Origin: Dimorphilus gyrociliatus
Taxonomy: Eukaryota > Annelida > Polychaeta > Dinophilidae
NCBI GenBank assembly: GCA_904063045.1
Contig: CAJFCJ010000018.1
Coordinates: 372,001-436,000 of the forward strand
Direction: 5' to 3'
DNA length: 64,000 bases
Part shown: one piece after another, positions 13,070-36,537 of the stretch
Numbering within the stretch: the stretch's first letter is position 1
Layout of the letters: the number at the start of each line of letters is the position of its first letter
Made by a program: the position numbers and the translations under genes
The notes under the pieces: model-generated
Databases searched by the model: none
What the model saw: the letters and a program-made list of their open reading frames with translations, nothing else
Told to the model about the DNA's origin: nothing

Positions 13070-16000
13070 TTACCATTGTTCAACGATGCTTACTTTAATA
13101 CTTACTGTACAAGGTGGTTGAAGCCAAGGTTCGCCGTCAATCTGCATTGGAAATCTTTCTCTCGTTCTAAAATAATAAAGTATTAAATTTATATCCGCTT
13201 TAAAGGCAACTTTATTCACCTAATAACTACGTTAGCACATTGTGCTAACCGTCTTCCAGAAGAGCGAAATCCAGCTTTTACTTGTCCAGCATGCATTGCA
13301 CTTTCAACGCCAACTACTTCTAGCATTCCATCGCCTATGTCTGTTTATTATCAACTTTTTATACATTCTTTCAAAGCTAATGAATATAAAAAACCTTGAA
13401 TTGCAAATGACAAGTCCATAGACGACATCGATGATGAGGAATATTCTTTGTCCTTATCCTTCTTTGCTGCTTTTGCAGCTTTTTTACGCTTCTTTGCTGA
13501 TAAATATAACTTTTTTTATCTAAATAGTACTTTGCTATGGTTACTAACCTGAAGGTAAATCGCCCCATAGATTCGTTCCTCCATATATCGATGGAATATT
13601 TAGAATTGCAACACCTTCCAAAGAAGGACCATTTGCAAGATCAAGGGAGCATCCATCACACTATAAGAAAAATGCTAAATCAGTATATTAACTAAATGAT
13701 ATATAACCCAACCATAATATCGATTTTCTCATGTAAATTCTTACATGTCGCTGTGAAAGTTTCACTAGTACCAAATTCAAAATACCATAACTTATTTTTA
13801 ACGCGACTATTAAATTTCTCTGGATGTTTTTCCCTCATGACATGAAATCGATGAGCTATTGAAGCATCCTTAAAAAAGTATAGCTTAGAAAGAAATAGAA
13901 GTTGTAGAAAAAGTCCTTACAACTCCTATAGTAAAATAATTATTTATAATATTGTATGGAATTTCATCGCCTTTTTCATCTGTGCTTTCGTCTTGTCCCT
14001 CAGAAAATTCGATGTGCCATCTATCCATCATTACAGTGGTCGCTTGGTTTAGCTTCAAAAGTATTTTTGTGAGGTTTTCTCCTTCATATCCCCCACCCCA
14101 CCTTAAGCATCTTGCAAGATCATTACCCGTCCCTAGAGGTAACACTGCAACCGGAGGTCTCTTTTCAAAATTCATTTTATCTATTGAGGGAATATATTTA
14201 AATATTTAAACAAAGTGGGGATAGAAACTACCTAAGGCATCTAATAGCCACCCCACTGTACCATCACCTCCACAAGCCAACAATCGACAGTTAGTGACGT
14301 CTTGGAAAAATGACAATCTAACAATAGCACACAAATTAAATATTATTAAATTTTAAACTCAATGAACTTACCCTTCTTTAGGACCTCCTTTCAGTAAGTT
14401 ATATACTTGTCTTGGGTTTAATAAATATTGAAATTTTCTTAAAATTCTGCAAATGTACCAATAAAAATATAGCTCTTGTATACTGTAACTTCACTATTAC
14501 CTTGAACCTTGTTTCCCTCCACTCTTTGGATTAACAAAAACACATAAAGGAGTTGCATTTTCGGATATTGTTATCTGGAATGAACTACCTCCCTAAATTT
14601 CGTATTTATGAACCAGAATTAAAGCAGTGTTTAAAGCAGTCAAGATCGCATTTTCAGAGTATGGTCAGCAATTAGATGAAAGAAAAAAGTTACATTAGAA
14701 AGATTGATTAATAGGCTTGAAAAAAAAGAGAAATATTAATATTAAAATTTGAAAACTGTAGCAGGTTAAAATCATGGTATTGAAGAAACTACCTGTAATG
14801 GACTAATAACTCCATCTAGTGGTAAATTCTCAGAGCTGCATTCGTCTCTAGGCAGCGTATCCCTAATTTTTCTGTCTAAGACGGCTGGTCGAATCGCTGT
14901 GGGAGGAAGAATATGCTCATGCAATGAGCCTAAATAACACTCAGGCGTTTCTAGTGAAGCGCATTTATTGTGTAGCTGTAATGAACAATTCATGGATTAT
15001 GAAAAATCTTATGCGTTTTTAGGTTACCGTAATCTGGCACCATCTACAATGTCTCCCAGTTACTCCATTGTAAGATTTAATAGATTTACGACATCTATCA
15101 CATTTTCCTGCACAATTTCCTTCAACCCAGTGATGTTTCATACGCTAAATGAGAGTAATTTTATAATACGTAAATTATCAACATGCTTAAAAGTATACCC
15201 CAGAGGTTTTTTTTGATTTAACATAAGTCGTAATGCAAGATGCTGGCGCTCTTTGAACGCATCTTTCGTGAACTGTGTATTTACAAACTAGGGAATTGAA
15301 AGTGTTAGATTATTTCTAATAATACGAATATTTCAAAATACATATGCAGGATAATCCTTGCTTTCCCAAGCCAACAAGAAGATTGAGACATAAATTGCAA
15401 TATGCTGGTTTGTTAAAATGCTTTAGTCTCCAAGAGTGAGTCCCATCATCTTTAACATTCTAGACAAGTTTACCATAAGCGTTTAATGATATACTGAGAT
15501 GAATACTAAAACTCCACTCACGGCGTCAAGTCCTAAGAGAACAAGCAGAGGAATCGTGGTTAATCCGCCTTTTTTCCATTCTGCAAGAGAAACAGTCCCA
15601 TCAGCATCGTAATCGATTTCTTGCATCATGTCTTTAAGAATCTATTGTATAAACATTCGCTACAAAAGTGACAGTGAAAACATTCAAACTATAAATGCAT
15701 ACTGGTCTTAGCTCAGAGACATCCCATCCAAGGTACTCGGCCACAGTCATCATTTGACTAATTATCATATCTAATTCCTAAAAAAAACAAGAATGAGCTT
15801 CATAACTTTTGTTTATATAGTAACAAACTTTCGCGTCCAGTATGCCATTTCCATCAGTATCATATAGGAGGAACATAACTGTAATATTTAGGATAAATAA
15901 AAATAATCAGTCAAATAGAACAATACAAACATTCAAGTTTATCTTCTGGTCTGCCAGCTTCTAAGAGTGATAAATAGCAAACAACTTCCTTGACAAGAAC

Positions 16001-17517
16001 TTTTCCAGTCTTCAAGTCTTGACTATCTTTCCTTACTAACATGATAGCTTTGTTGGAATCAGGAAGGACTCCTGCAAATGAGATATACGTAACTCAATTG
16101 ACAAGAGAATTTAATAAGAATGAGGGGCACACTAAATATTCTAGAAACAATTCATTTTTTAAGAGACATACAAACCTTTTACTAAGGATGTATCTGACTG
16201 CCGAATCCACGGATCCTCTGGTAACAATTTTTTATTCATTCAATAAACTCAAAAAGGGTGAAAGAACAGATACGAATGCTTTAAAGACAAGATTCGACAA
16301 TTTCATTCGGAAATTTTATAGAGAAGCCCATCTTCTCAATAGTATAGACTAATGTTTAACATGAATAGGAGGATCTCTTAGGAAAGAAAATATCATGCAA
16401 AGAAATATAGAGTTCCTACCATGATGTACACTGTTCGCACTGTTGCTCGATTTCTTTGATGAACTTCTGGAATGATTGGATGTTTCGGGAGTCTCTGGAG
16501 AATGAGCGAGTTTATCAAGATCCGATGGAGCTGTCGGAGATTTAACTTGTACCCCATGATGAACTGCAGACCCAGTAGATCCTACGAAGTAAGTTTTTAA
16601 CTCATAAACTGAGTGTTTTAGAAAAAAATTAGGAACCGACAAGGAACCTCGATAGTTTAATTCATGCAGCTTCAAATAAAAGTATATATTAATCATCCCG
16701 TAGCGCTCTATTTCGGATAAAAGTTTTTTTTTCAATTTATCTTTATCTCTTCAAGCGAAAGAGCTTATTAAGCGAAAGGGGGCGCTACAGAATAAAAACA
16801 TCTGTTAGATTCTGTGACTGAACTAGGGAACGAGGAAGGGGCGTTATGTTGGCTAACACCAACCTGTTCGCGATCTACGACCAAGGTCAATGCTATTGCT
16901 GCCTGAATCGTGTCTGGAATGTCCAAGGACATGTATCTTCTCTGTCAAGCCATGTAACTTGTCGGCAACTTTATCAGCCAGCGTCGATTTAATTTGCGGT
17001 AAGTCTGCACCGGTGGCTGAGACTTCTTTCACTATCTTACCTTTCAAACTAGTAGGTGTCGTAGGTGGAGCTCTCGGTTGTTTGAGAAAGGAAAGAAAGA
17101 GAGCTTGAACGAGTTCCTCTTCCATTTCTCCCACGTACGACTCCATAAACTTTTTAAAACAGGTGTATGTAATTGGCTAAAGAAAAAGAAAATTTTTTCA
17201 GTGGTTTAGATCCATCTACTTTTTTAAATATGTTTACTTCCTCAGGATTGAATGTTTCATCATTGTTCTGAAACTCCTGCAAAACTTCTTTTATGCTCTT
17301 TCCGGAGTCTATCAATAGAACGTGACCAGTTAAAAAAGCTAAGAATTATATTAAGTATGCAGCCATCTTATAATTATAGCCGATAGCCACAAGTACAAAA
17401 GCACAGTAATAAATTACTTTCCATAGGCTTATGTTAAAGGGTACTAGACTTACATGAAACATATTCTTGTAATTGATGGAATTGGCCAGGACTCATTTTT
17501 TCCCAGACTAAAGGCAT
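13070..17517 (-). CDS. Type I diacylglycerol kinase (alpha/beta/gamma class)
   Basis: Phosphorylates diacylglycerol to phosphatidic acid and ends DAG signalling. In order the translation shows: a recoverin-homology amino end ([20 protein letters not shown], from the ATG at 17517); a long Ser/Pro-rich linker (about 16420-17146); EF-hand 1 with DTDGNG (about 15840) and EF-hand 2 with DADGT (about 15605); C1A with [17 protein letters not shown] (about 15390) and [11 protein letters not shown]1B with [16 protein letters not shown] (about 15130) and LHNKCAS; the catalytic [12 protein letters not shown] (about 14260) and [18 protein letters not shown] (about 14120); then the accessory domain ending near [11 protein letters not shown] (about 13130). 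All three calcium/DAG modules of class I are present, so calcium and DAG control are expected. About 20 exons with short introns. The stop at 13070 follows the penultimate exon frame; a slightly different last exon is possible. Confidence 0.93.
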
Positions 17518-18627
17518 TTTTGTCAATGTACCACACCTTTTCCAACTGCAAAATGTAAAGTCTCAAATTGTAAATACCAGAATTCTATGCGAGATGTCGT
17601 TGTCTGTATGTAATAAGCGTGCAGATCATATATAGAAGTTGCGCGTATGTAAAAGCCACGCCTCATCAACATATAGTATCGATTTTCTATAATTTTATAT
17701 ATTTTCATCGTAATATTTTTTGATAATTCCAACAGCAAACACAAACGAATATAAGGACAAGAATTAACTTAGCATAAAACATATCCCTAATGTTATGAAG
17801 AAAATCAACAGCTCTATGCATGTGAAGTTTATTCATAGCTATATAGGAATAATATACAAGTACAACAGCTAGATAATTATTGTTATTACCTTAAAATCAA
17901 GAAGCAAATCTGAGCAATTAAAGAATGTGAATATATATTACAAATTGTTAAATTAACCCACCTTAATATGATGTTATATTAATCGTCCATATTCCAAAAA
18001 TAATAGCTCAATGTCTGTCCAAAAATTTGCATCAACTTATAACTAAGCAAAACTACGAAATCAACTGCACTGGCTACATAAAACATACACCCTTAACGTA
18101 CCTCTTTTGCGAAAGATTTCACATTCACCCACGCTTTTTTTCTTCTTTAATCAACCAGATGGAGTGATTGTTTTTAATGTAGATAATCGTTTTTTATGCT
18201 ATGCAAAATTGTAATTGGCTCTTAATCGTTCCCTGCAAAAATAATTTACTGGGCGTATGACTTGAACAATTACGGAAATAAGTGTTATTATATAAGTCAT
18301 TGATCTTTGCCGAAGACTTATTTTTTATTTTATTTAACGACAGTTACAGAATGTTAAATATGATATTTTTGATGTAAAACATCCACAGTGGTATTAGAAA
18401 AATCAGTAGCGCGCAGATATGATAAACCAGTTACTGCACATAATGTCGAAATATTTTAGGCATCACAGAATATATCAACTACTAGAATAAACAAAAATAA
18501 GACCAATTCATTTCTCAGTCTCAGTATGTACAATTCCTATTAAAAAAGGCCTCAATCATTATATGCAGGTCGTTGAACAATTTCTGATGTAGTGATTATA
18601 TCACTTCCAGGAGACAGTTTTTAAGTT
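17518..18627. other. Intergenic, DGK upstream / FBXL 3' side
   Basis: About 1.1 kb of AT-rich DNA between two minus-strand genes. It should contain the DGK promoter and the FBXL 3' UTR. The open frame at 17523-17744 shows no family resemblance. Nothing else recognised. Confidence 0.5.
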
Positions 18628-18756
18628 TTAAGCTATCGTACACGAACATTTGCAGTTAGTCCCACAACAACAGCCTCTTTTGCGGGTATCATTTGATTGT
18701 GCGGGAGGAGTTACTGGAGCAAAGTAGGCATGTACAATCAGATTTGGCAATCTGTC
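18628..18756 (-). other. FBXL distal terminal exon with CTIA CaaX end
   Basis: The acceptor TTACAG is followed by DRLPNLIVHAYFAPVTPP, then RKRGCCCGTNCKCSCTIA and TAA. The first half duplicates the cassette exon (L.N.IVHAYFAP.TPP), so the two arose by exon duplication. The tail has four extra cysteines and ends CTIA; alanine at the last position favours farnesyltransferase in known substrates. It is used as coding sequence only if the cassette exon is skipped. Confidence 0.75.
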
Positions 18757-20878
18757 CTGTAATTACCATTTGTGAGAAATTAAGGTGAAGTATTAATCTT
18801 TATCGTACCTGAGGGTCAGAGCAGCACGCAACAGCGACAGTACCGTCGTCTACTCGGACCGACAGAGGTTGGTGGAGTCATTGGAGCGAAGTACGCGTGA
18901 ACTATTATGTTTTCAAGGTGTGTCTGTTTCAACAACAAACTCTTTTTTTACCAGCGTGCTGCTCTAACTGCTCTGGTTCGCGTTTAACTAACCTTAAGCC
19001 TTCTTATTCCAGCTCTTGTTATCAGCTGACAATCATATAGCTCAATTCGCTTTAAACCTTGGCAAGCGTTTAAGTGATCTAAACTAGCATCAGTAATTAA
19101 AGGACAGTTATCTAGTTCTAGAACACTTAAATTCTCAGTGGCACACGGTCCGCTTCCCAGATGCCGAATTCCTTCGTCAGTAATCAGTTCACAATGAGAT
19201 AAACTCTGAAAGAGTAAAATGTATATATTAAGATTTAATTTTAAGATAATCCTGTATAAGACTAACTATCTGAGATAGCATTGGACATTGCATTGCTAAC
19301 TGAGCTAAAGTTGCGTCAGTTATTTGATTGCATTCTTCAAGGTCCATTCTTTCTAAGTTATGGCAATTCTGAAAAACTATTTGTTAGTTTTAAACTTTTT
19401 AGAAAAAATGGTTACTCTAGCTAGAGCTTGAAAGCCGTTGTCTGTAAAGTGTGTACACTCTGCAACTTCTAGTGTCTTCAAGTCATGACATCCTTCTCCT
19501 AGTCTTACCAAAGTAGCGTCTGTTAATTGCGAACAACCAGATACACATAAAGTTTTTAACTGTCGGCAATAGGTACTGATATGCTCAATAGCAACATCAG
19601 TAATCTGCAAACAAAGTAGTGAATTATTTTTACCCATAAATATTTTTTATATACCCGGCAGTTTCTCAAGTTAATTAGTTGTAAATTTTTGCAGCCCCGT
19701 GATAGCTTTTCAATTCCTTCATCGGTTACATTTGTACAACCTTTTGCTAAAACATGTGCTAGGTCTTTGCATCCTTGTCCAATCGAATGTAATCCTTCAT
19801 CTGTGATATTGACACACCAGGATATGTTAAGGTGTATCAAATGAGGACAACCAGTTCCTATTGAGATTAGGGATTGATTTGTTATTTCAATACAGGATTC
19901 AAGATTTAGATTGGCCAAACGAACGCAGTACTGGCCAAGATGTCTACTAGTTCTAAAAAAATAAATTAATGAAATAGAATACTTTTACAAATAAAAGAAG
20001 TACAGACTCATCTGATATCTGTTTGCAATCTTTCAAATTTAAAATTTCAATACTACGGCATGATTTCGCAAAAGTGCTGCAACACGAGCAAATATCGATC
20101 AGAACATAATTTGAAAACCAAAAAAAACCTTACACCAAAGCTGCATCTGTTACATGTTTGCAACCACATAAACCAAGGGATTTTAAAAATCCACCACATC
20201 GATGAGCTATGTGCTCCACAATTCGACCTTCGATTGCTACTTGAAAATTAAATAAATCCACTCTCTGCCAGTTGCTTCCATCTAAAGCCAACATATTCCA
20301 ATACTGTTTGCAAACATAAGTAAGTCAATCGCAATTTTAAAACTATATTTCACCTTTGATACTTGTGCACATCTGCATAGTGCCACAACATCAAGGAAAG
20401 AAAATATTCTGAAAAGCCAAAATTAGTATTTGATGGTTATATACTACATAATTTACCTCAACAATAATTCTTTTGGTAATTTCTTATTGATATGACCTTC
20501 TTCCGGAGTTGACGTCGTTGGAATATCAATGCAATTCGTCTACAAATTATGGATATTGATTACTTAAAATTTGAAGCCTTTCGATGACATAAATCATGCA
20601 ATATTAAGTTGTTCACTGTTGCAAAACAACAATCTGAAATAGAAATCTTAGAAATCTAAGCGTCACAGAAATGACATACCACAATCATACTCTGGTAATT
20701 CAAATCGACGTCGGGCTAGTTAAAGAGAAACGAAGAGAAATTTTACTACCGATGGACAAACAAAGGAAGGCAAACTCAAATGGGCTTCGAAGATAAAATG
20801 TAATTTTATACGCACCTCTGACTTGGCTCTAGAGTAGGCATAGCCATTGTAATTACCTCCGTGATTATGATTGTTCAT
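18628..20878 (-). CDS. F-box/LRR protein of the FBXL2/FBXL20 family
   Basis: Substrate receptor of an SCF ubiquitin ligase. The amino end (ATG at 20878, MNNHNHGGNYNGYAYSRAKS) is followed by the F-box INKKLPKELLLRIFSFLD (about 20480) with LCRCAQVSKYWN and LALDGSNWQRVDLF. About eleven AMN-type leucine-rich repeats follow, marked by recurring C..(L/I)TD..L and LNLSWC-like units such as LNISWCVNITDEGLHSIGQG (about 19815). The protein ends in a HAYFAPxTPP block and a cysteine-rich CaaX tail, as in FBXL2/FBXL20, where the tail is prenylated to hold the protein on membranes. Two terminal exons give different tails (listed separately). The amino-terminal exon is variable compared with vertebrate relatives. 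Head-to-head with the NBEAL gene. Confidence 0.93.
18809..18923 (-). other. FBXL cassette exon with stop and CVLL CaaX end
   Basis: This exon starts after AAACAG and reads THLENIIVHAYFAPMTPP, ending RRYCRCCVLL and a TGA at 18816-18818. A donor (CAG|GTACGA) follows seven bases past the stop, and a 52-base intron leads to the distal exon. If included, it ends the protein with CVLL; leucine at the last position favours geranylgeranylation. The stop sits less than 50 bases from the last junction, so decay of the message is not expected. Skipping would join the previous exon (ending at 18993, phase 0) to the distal exon in frame. Confidence 0.75.
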
Positions 20879-21408
20879 CTTCTACACATTGTTAGATAAC
20901 TACAATGGAAGAATAAAAATGTATATATTTTCATGGAAAAACAAAAGATTATCGCATTGAATATTAAACTGATTCTGATTGGCTGATATATATATATGCA
21001 TATTAATTAGATTAAATCAAAATATAACTGATATTTTCTGTTTATAAATTGTAAACAATTAAAAGAAAATGAATTATGGAAATTTTAAAGAAATTAGTCT
21101 ATTTAAAATTGCAAACTGAAAATTTAATGGTCTTTAAAAGTAGAACTTTTATAAATTTTTTTAAAATGGAACTAATGCGCCATACTAATTAATTTAACAA
21201 ATTAATTTACTTATACTTATAATGTTGATTTGAGCTACTGATTGATCAAGATTTATAATATTGATTCTTATTCTTTCCTTTAAATATCATAGGTGGGAGG
21301 GGAATTTATTGCGTTCCTATTAATGGAAAAGGCGACTCATATAAATTTCATGTTTTATTACTGGATCGCACAATACGTTTGATCATTTAATGATCAGTTG
21401 CCTACAAA
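20879..21408. promoter_or_regulatory. Bidirectional promoter region, FBXL / NBEAL
   Basis: About 530 bases separate the divergent FBXL and NBEAL start codons. It is strongly AT-rich with no clear CpG patch. Both promoters must lie here unless remote 5' UTR exons exist. No specific site recognised. Confidence 0.45.
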
Positions 21409-33682
<12,274 letters not shown>

Positions 33683-33956
33683 AAACTGGTGTTTAAGTAA
33701 TAATTAACTTTAATACTTTAATATAGCAATTTCCTACTCATTTTGTTAATTTATTTATGGATGAGGATCAATAATGTTATCACTAAACTTTTTTTAGATA
33801 AAATATAATAAGCCAAAGTGCTTTCTTTAATTATTGCAAAAATATTTTATTGACTCAATCAAATTTTCAGCAAAACAATGAATCTCATAATAGTAATAAA
33901 CTTTAATTACAATGTTTCCATATTGTAAAGCTTTATTTAATATATGTGACCTTCAC
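33683..33956. other. Convergent intergenic region, NBEAL / lectin
   Basis: An AT-rich 274-base gap between the stop codons of converging genes. Probably overlapping or abutting 3' UTRs. No gene seen. Confidence 0.5.
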
Positions 33957-35652
33957 TCACATTTTGAAATCTACGTGATCAACTCCTTTCCATCTCCAGC
34001 TGTCTTTTGGTGTGCGAGCTTCGCTGTTTATTCCATAGTCAGTTGAATCAAAAACAGTGCCATGCGAAAAGTGATCTTCAGAATTTATATCTTCCTTGTT
34101 TTCCTCTGGCTGTTCTATAGCTCTTGAAAACAAGAACATTTATTCTTGATAACATAAATATTAATTTTAAGTGTAACTTACTTCTTCTCCCGTTTTCTCT
34201 TTTTATAGCCAACTATGATCAGCACGATAAGAACGAAACAAGTTACGCCAATAGCAATACCTATATGTTTACATATTGAATTAAATTTTTTGGATTTTAT
34301 AGATTAATTTTTCACACCTAGTAAAGGAGCCATTAAGGAAAAAGAACTGTCAGAATATTTACCAACAGTAGCTTTAGTTGTATATAAATCATCTAAAGTT
34401 TTGAATAAATAATAATAAATTTTAGTTTATGGAATATTGGTAGTGAACTTCTCAAAGTATAATCTTCATACCAGTTGAAACTTTGGAAGCACTTGTTTTT
34501 ATTTTAGAAAATGTCGATTCTATTTTAAAATGAAAATATATCAAAATATATATGTATAATATAATCAATTCAACAAACCATCTATTGAAGAAGTCTTAAG
34601 CTGCAAGCGACTGGTTGTAGCTAAAATGAAATTTCATTACTAAACAGATTTCAATGAAAATAGTTCAACATGTATACTTAATTTATAATCCTCTTTTGCA
34701 CATATAACTGACCAATTTCTCTGTGTACATGAATGATCTAACCAATTTTCTTTTTCAGTAACAGATAGGACGACGCAAGATTGGTTAATTTTATTCGGCT
34801 GATCTACTTCCCAATTGAAATAATATTGAGGTCCCCTAGAATTTCCTATAGATTACATAATTAGTAATACTACAAGCAGCCGAAATAATCATAAAATTAT
34901 TTTATTACGCTTTAGTTATAAAAGTACAAGTATCTAATTTTTTATAATACATGTACTCACTCCACTCTGATTTTGAATACCCCACCCAAAACTTTTCAGT
35001 TGACGGTTTCATTTTTGATAAGTGCTCTGTTTTTATTCTGAAAAGAGAACCATTCAGCTTCCGGCAAGTCTGTACACTATTGTACCATGTTCCTTCAGAG
35101 ATATTTCGATAACACTCAGAAGTCTTGTTACAATCATCTGTTTATGAATTGTATCTTTCACAGTTCGAAAAAGGAATGTTTTTATCTACATGTATTATAT
35201 AATTCATCACTTTACCTAAATAACATAGCGCCTTCAAATTTTTCGAACAATCATCAGCTCGCAATTTTCCTTCTTTTATAAAAGCACAAGTTTTATAAGA
35301 TGAATCTTCCGCCGGTGGCATAATATCGCTTTGATCTAAAATTAGAATAAACTTTTTTCTGCTCGAAATTAATTTGCAAATAAAAACAACTTATCACAGC
35401 TCTCCAATCGTGAATCGTCTCTTTTAAGTCTAACCAGCACCTACTAATATTATATTGATTTAAGATTTTCACCAATTGATCTTGATCTTCCTTATTTTCT
35501 AAAATCGGCAGCGTTAATCCTTTGTTCAAACACCATTCTCTTGCTTTATAATAATCAAGACCCACATCTTGATAGAAAAAGACTTTGGCATTTGAAGCAT
35601 AGTTTATTAAAACTATGCAAAATACAAAGAAATGGAAGATTGAAACTCTCAT
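33957..35652 (-). CDS. Type I membrane protein with two C-type lectin-like domains
   Basis: The ATG at 35652 opens a signal peptide (MRVSIFHFFVFCIVLINYAS). CTLD 1 (about 35220-35590) has AREWCLNKGLTLPILENKED and closes with CAFIKEGKLRADDCSKN and LKALCY. CTLD 2 (about 34690-35130) has CRKLNGSLFRIKTEH, KFWVGYSKSEW, VDQPNKINQSC and NWLDHSCTQRNWSVICA. Several tiny exons then encode a Ser/Thr-rich stalk (about 34330-34620). A transmembrane helix follows (IGVTCFVLIVLIIVGYKKRK, about 34195-34255), and a 54-residue acidic tail ends VDHVDFKM. Neither domain has a full calcium-site set: domain 1 lacks EPN/QPD and WND, and domain 2 has QPN and WLD. Sugar binding is therefore uncertain, and a protein ligand is as likely. 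Immune or adhesion role is inference. Exons are short with small introns. Confidence 0.8.
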
Positions 35653-36537
35653 ATTACTAAACGTTAGTCTTTGTGTAAGTGAGAAGCTATTTTCTTTTGC
35701 AAATCCTTGGATAGAATTAAGTAAACAATTATATTTAATATTATTGCGGCAACGAGTGAACTTAAAGCCTCAGAAAAACAAAAAGAGATCTTGTTATACT
35801 AAATTTATGCGTTCAATCTAGTCATGAATATGGAATTTTAAAGCAGAGACAGAACGCACGAAACTTCTCCGCAAAACTTTAAATTTTTTGCCGTTTAAAA
35901 ATGCGTATATATACAGTATATATACTGTATATTAATTCGATATTTCTGTATATAGCATATATAGCGTATAATGTTGAAATAATGGCTGTTATAATGCGTA
36001 TAAAAGTTTAACGACTGGATTTTCAAAAAATTTTAGCTGAAAGCATTTATTCGTGCTTTTTTCTGCATAAACCCTAAACGTTAGACAAAAAGAGAGATAT
36101 TTCATAATCATGTGTGAAAAAGTTATCTATAATAAGACTCAATCTTTTGTGACTAATACAATATATATTTCTATATATGGAATCGATTGAAAAATTTATA
36201 CTTAAGTGTCATTCTAAAATTTGGCTATAAAGTCGGAAAACAACATTTATTAGTATAAAACAATAAAAAGGTGTATTAAACACAAGAAGCATACCATATA
36301 AGTATTCTAGACAATTGTAATTCTAACCAATAAATAGTACAAATATATTACCAGATATAAAAAATAAAATGATTAATAAAGTATACACTTAAGGTGCTGA
36401 CAGCAAAAGGTATCAACTAAAAAGATTTTGGAAAGCATTTATAAAGCTCACAAATTATAATTATAGTAAAAAGTTACGTGAATACTGAAGCACAATGAAC
36501 AAAGTTATGTCTACATTTAAAGTATGATTGAAATCTA
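35653..36537. other. Intergenic, lectin upstream / chimaerin 3' side
   Basis: 885 bases of AT-rich DNA with the lectin promoter and chimaerin 3' UTR. The only structure seen is a perfect 24-base AT-rich palindrome at 35909-35932 (core ATACAG...CTGTAT). Confidence 0.5.
35909..35932. repeat. Perfect 24-base palindrome
   Basis: The two halves are exact inverse complements around TATATATA, about 260 bases before the lectin start codon. It sits in a TATA-rich tract, so it may be a simple-repeat by-product rather than a protein site. Confidence 0.6.

Noticed and set aside
12865-13083. Minus-strand frame [11 protein letters not shown] at the DGK 3' end
   Set aside because: It is out of frame with the last DGK exon and has no resemblance to the DGK carboxy end; probably 3' UTR.
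16041-16352. 103-codon open frame on the plus strand inside the DGK gene
   Set aside because: It begins in antisense of a clear DGK exon and runs through an AT-rich intron of about 350 bases. No ATG context, domain or splice partner supports it; a chance frame is the simplest reading.
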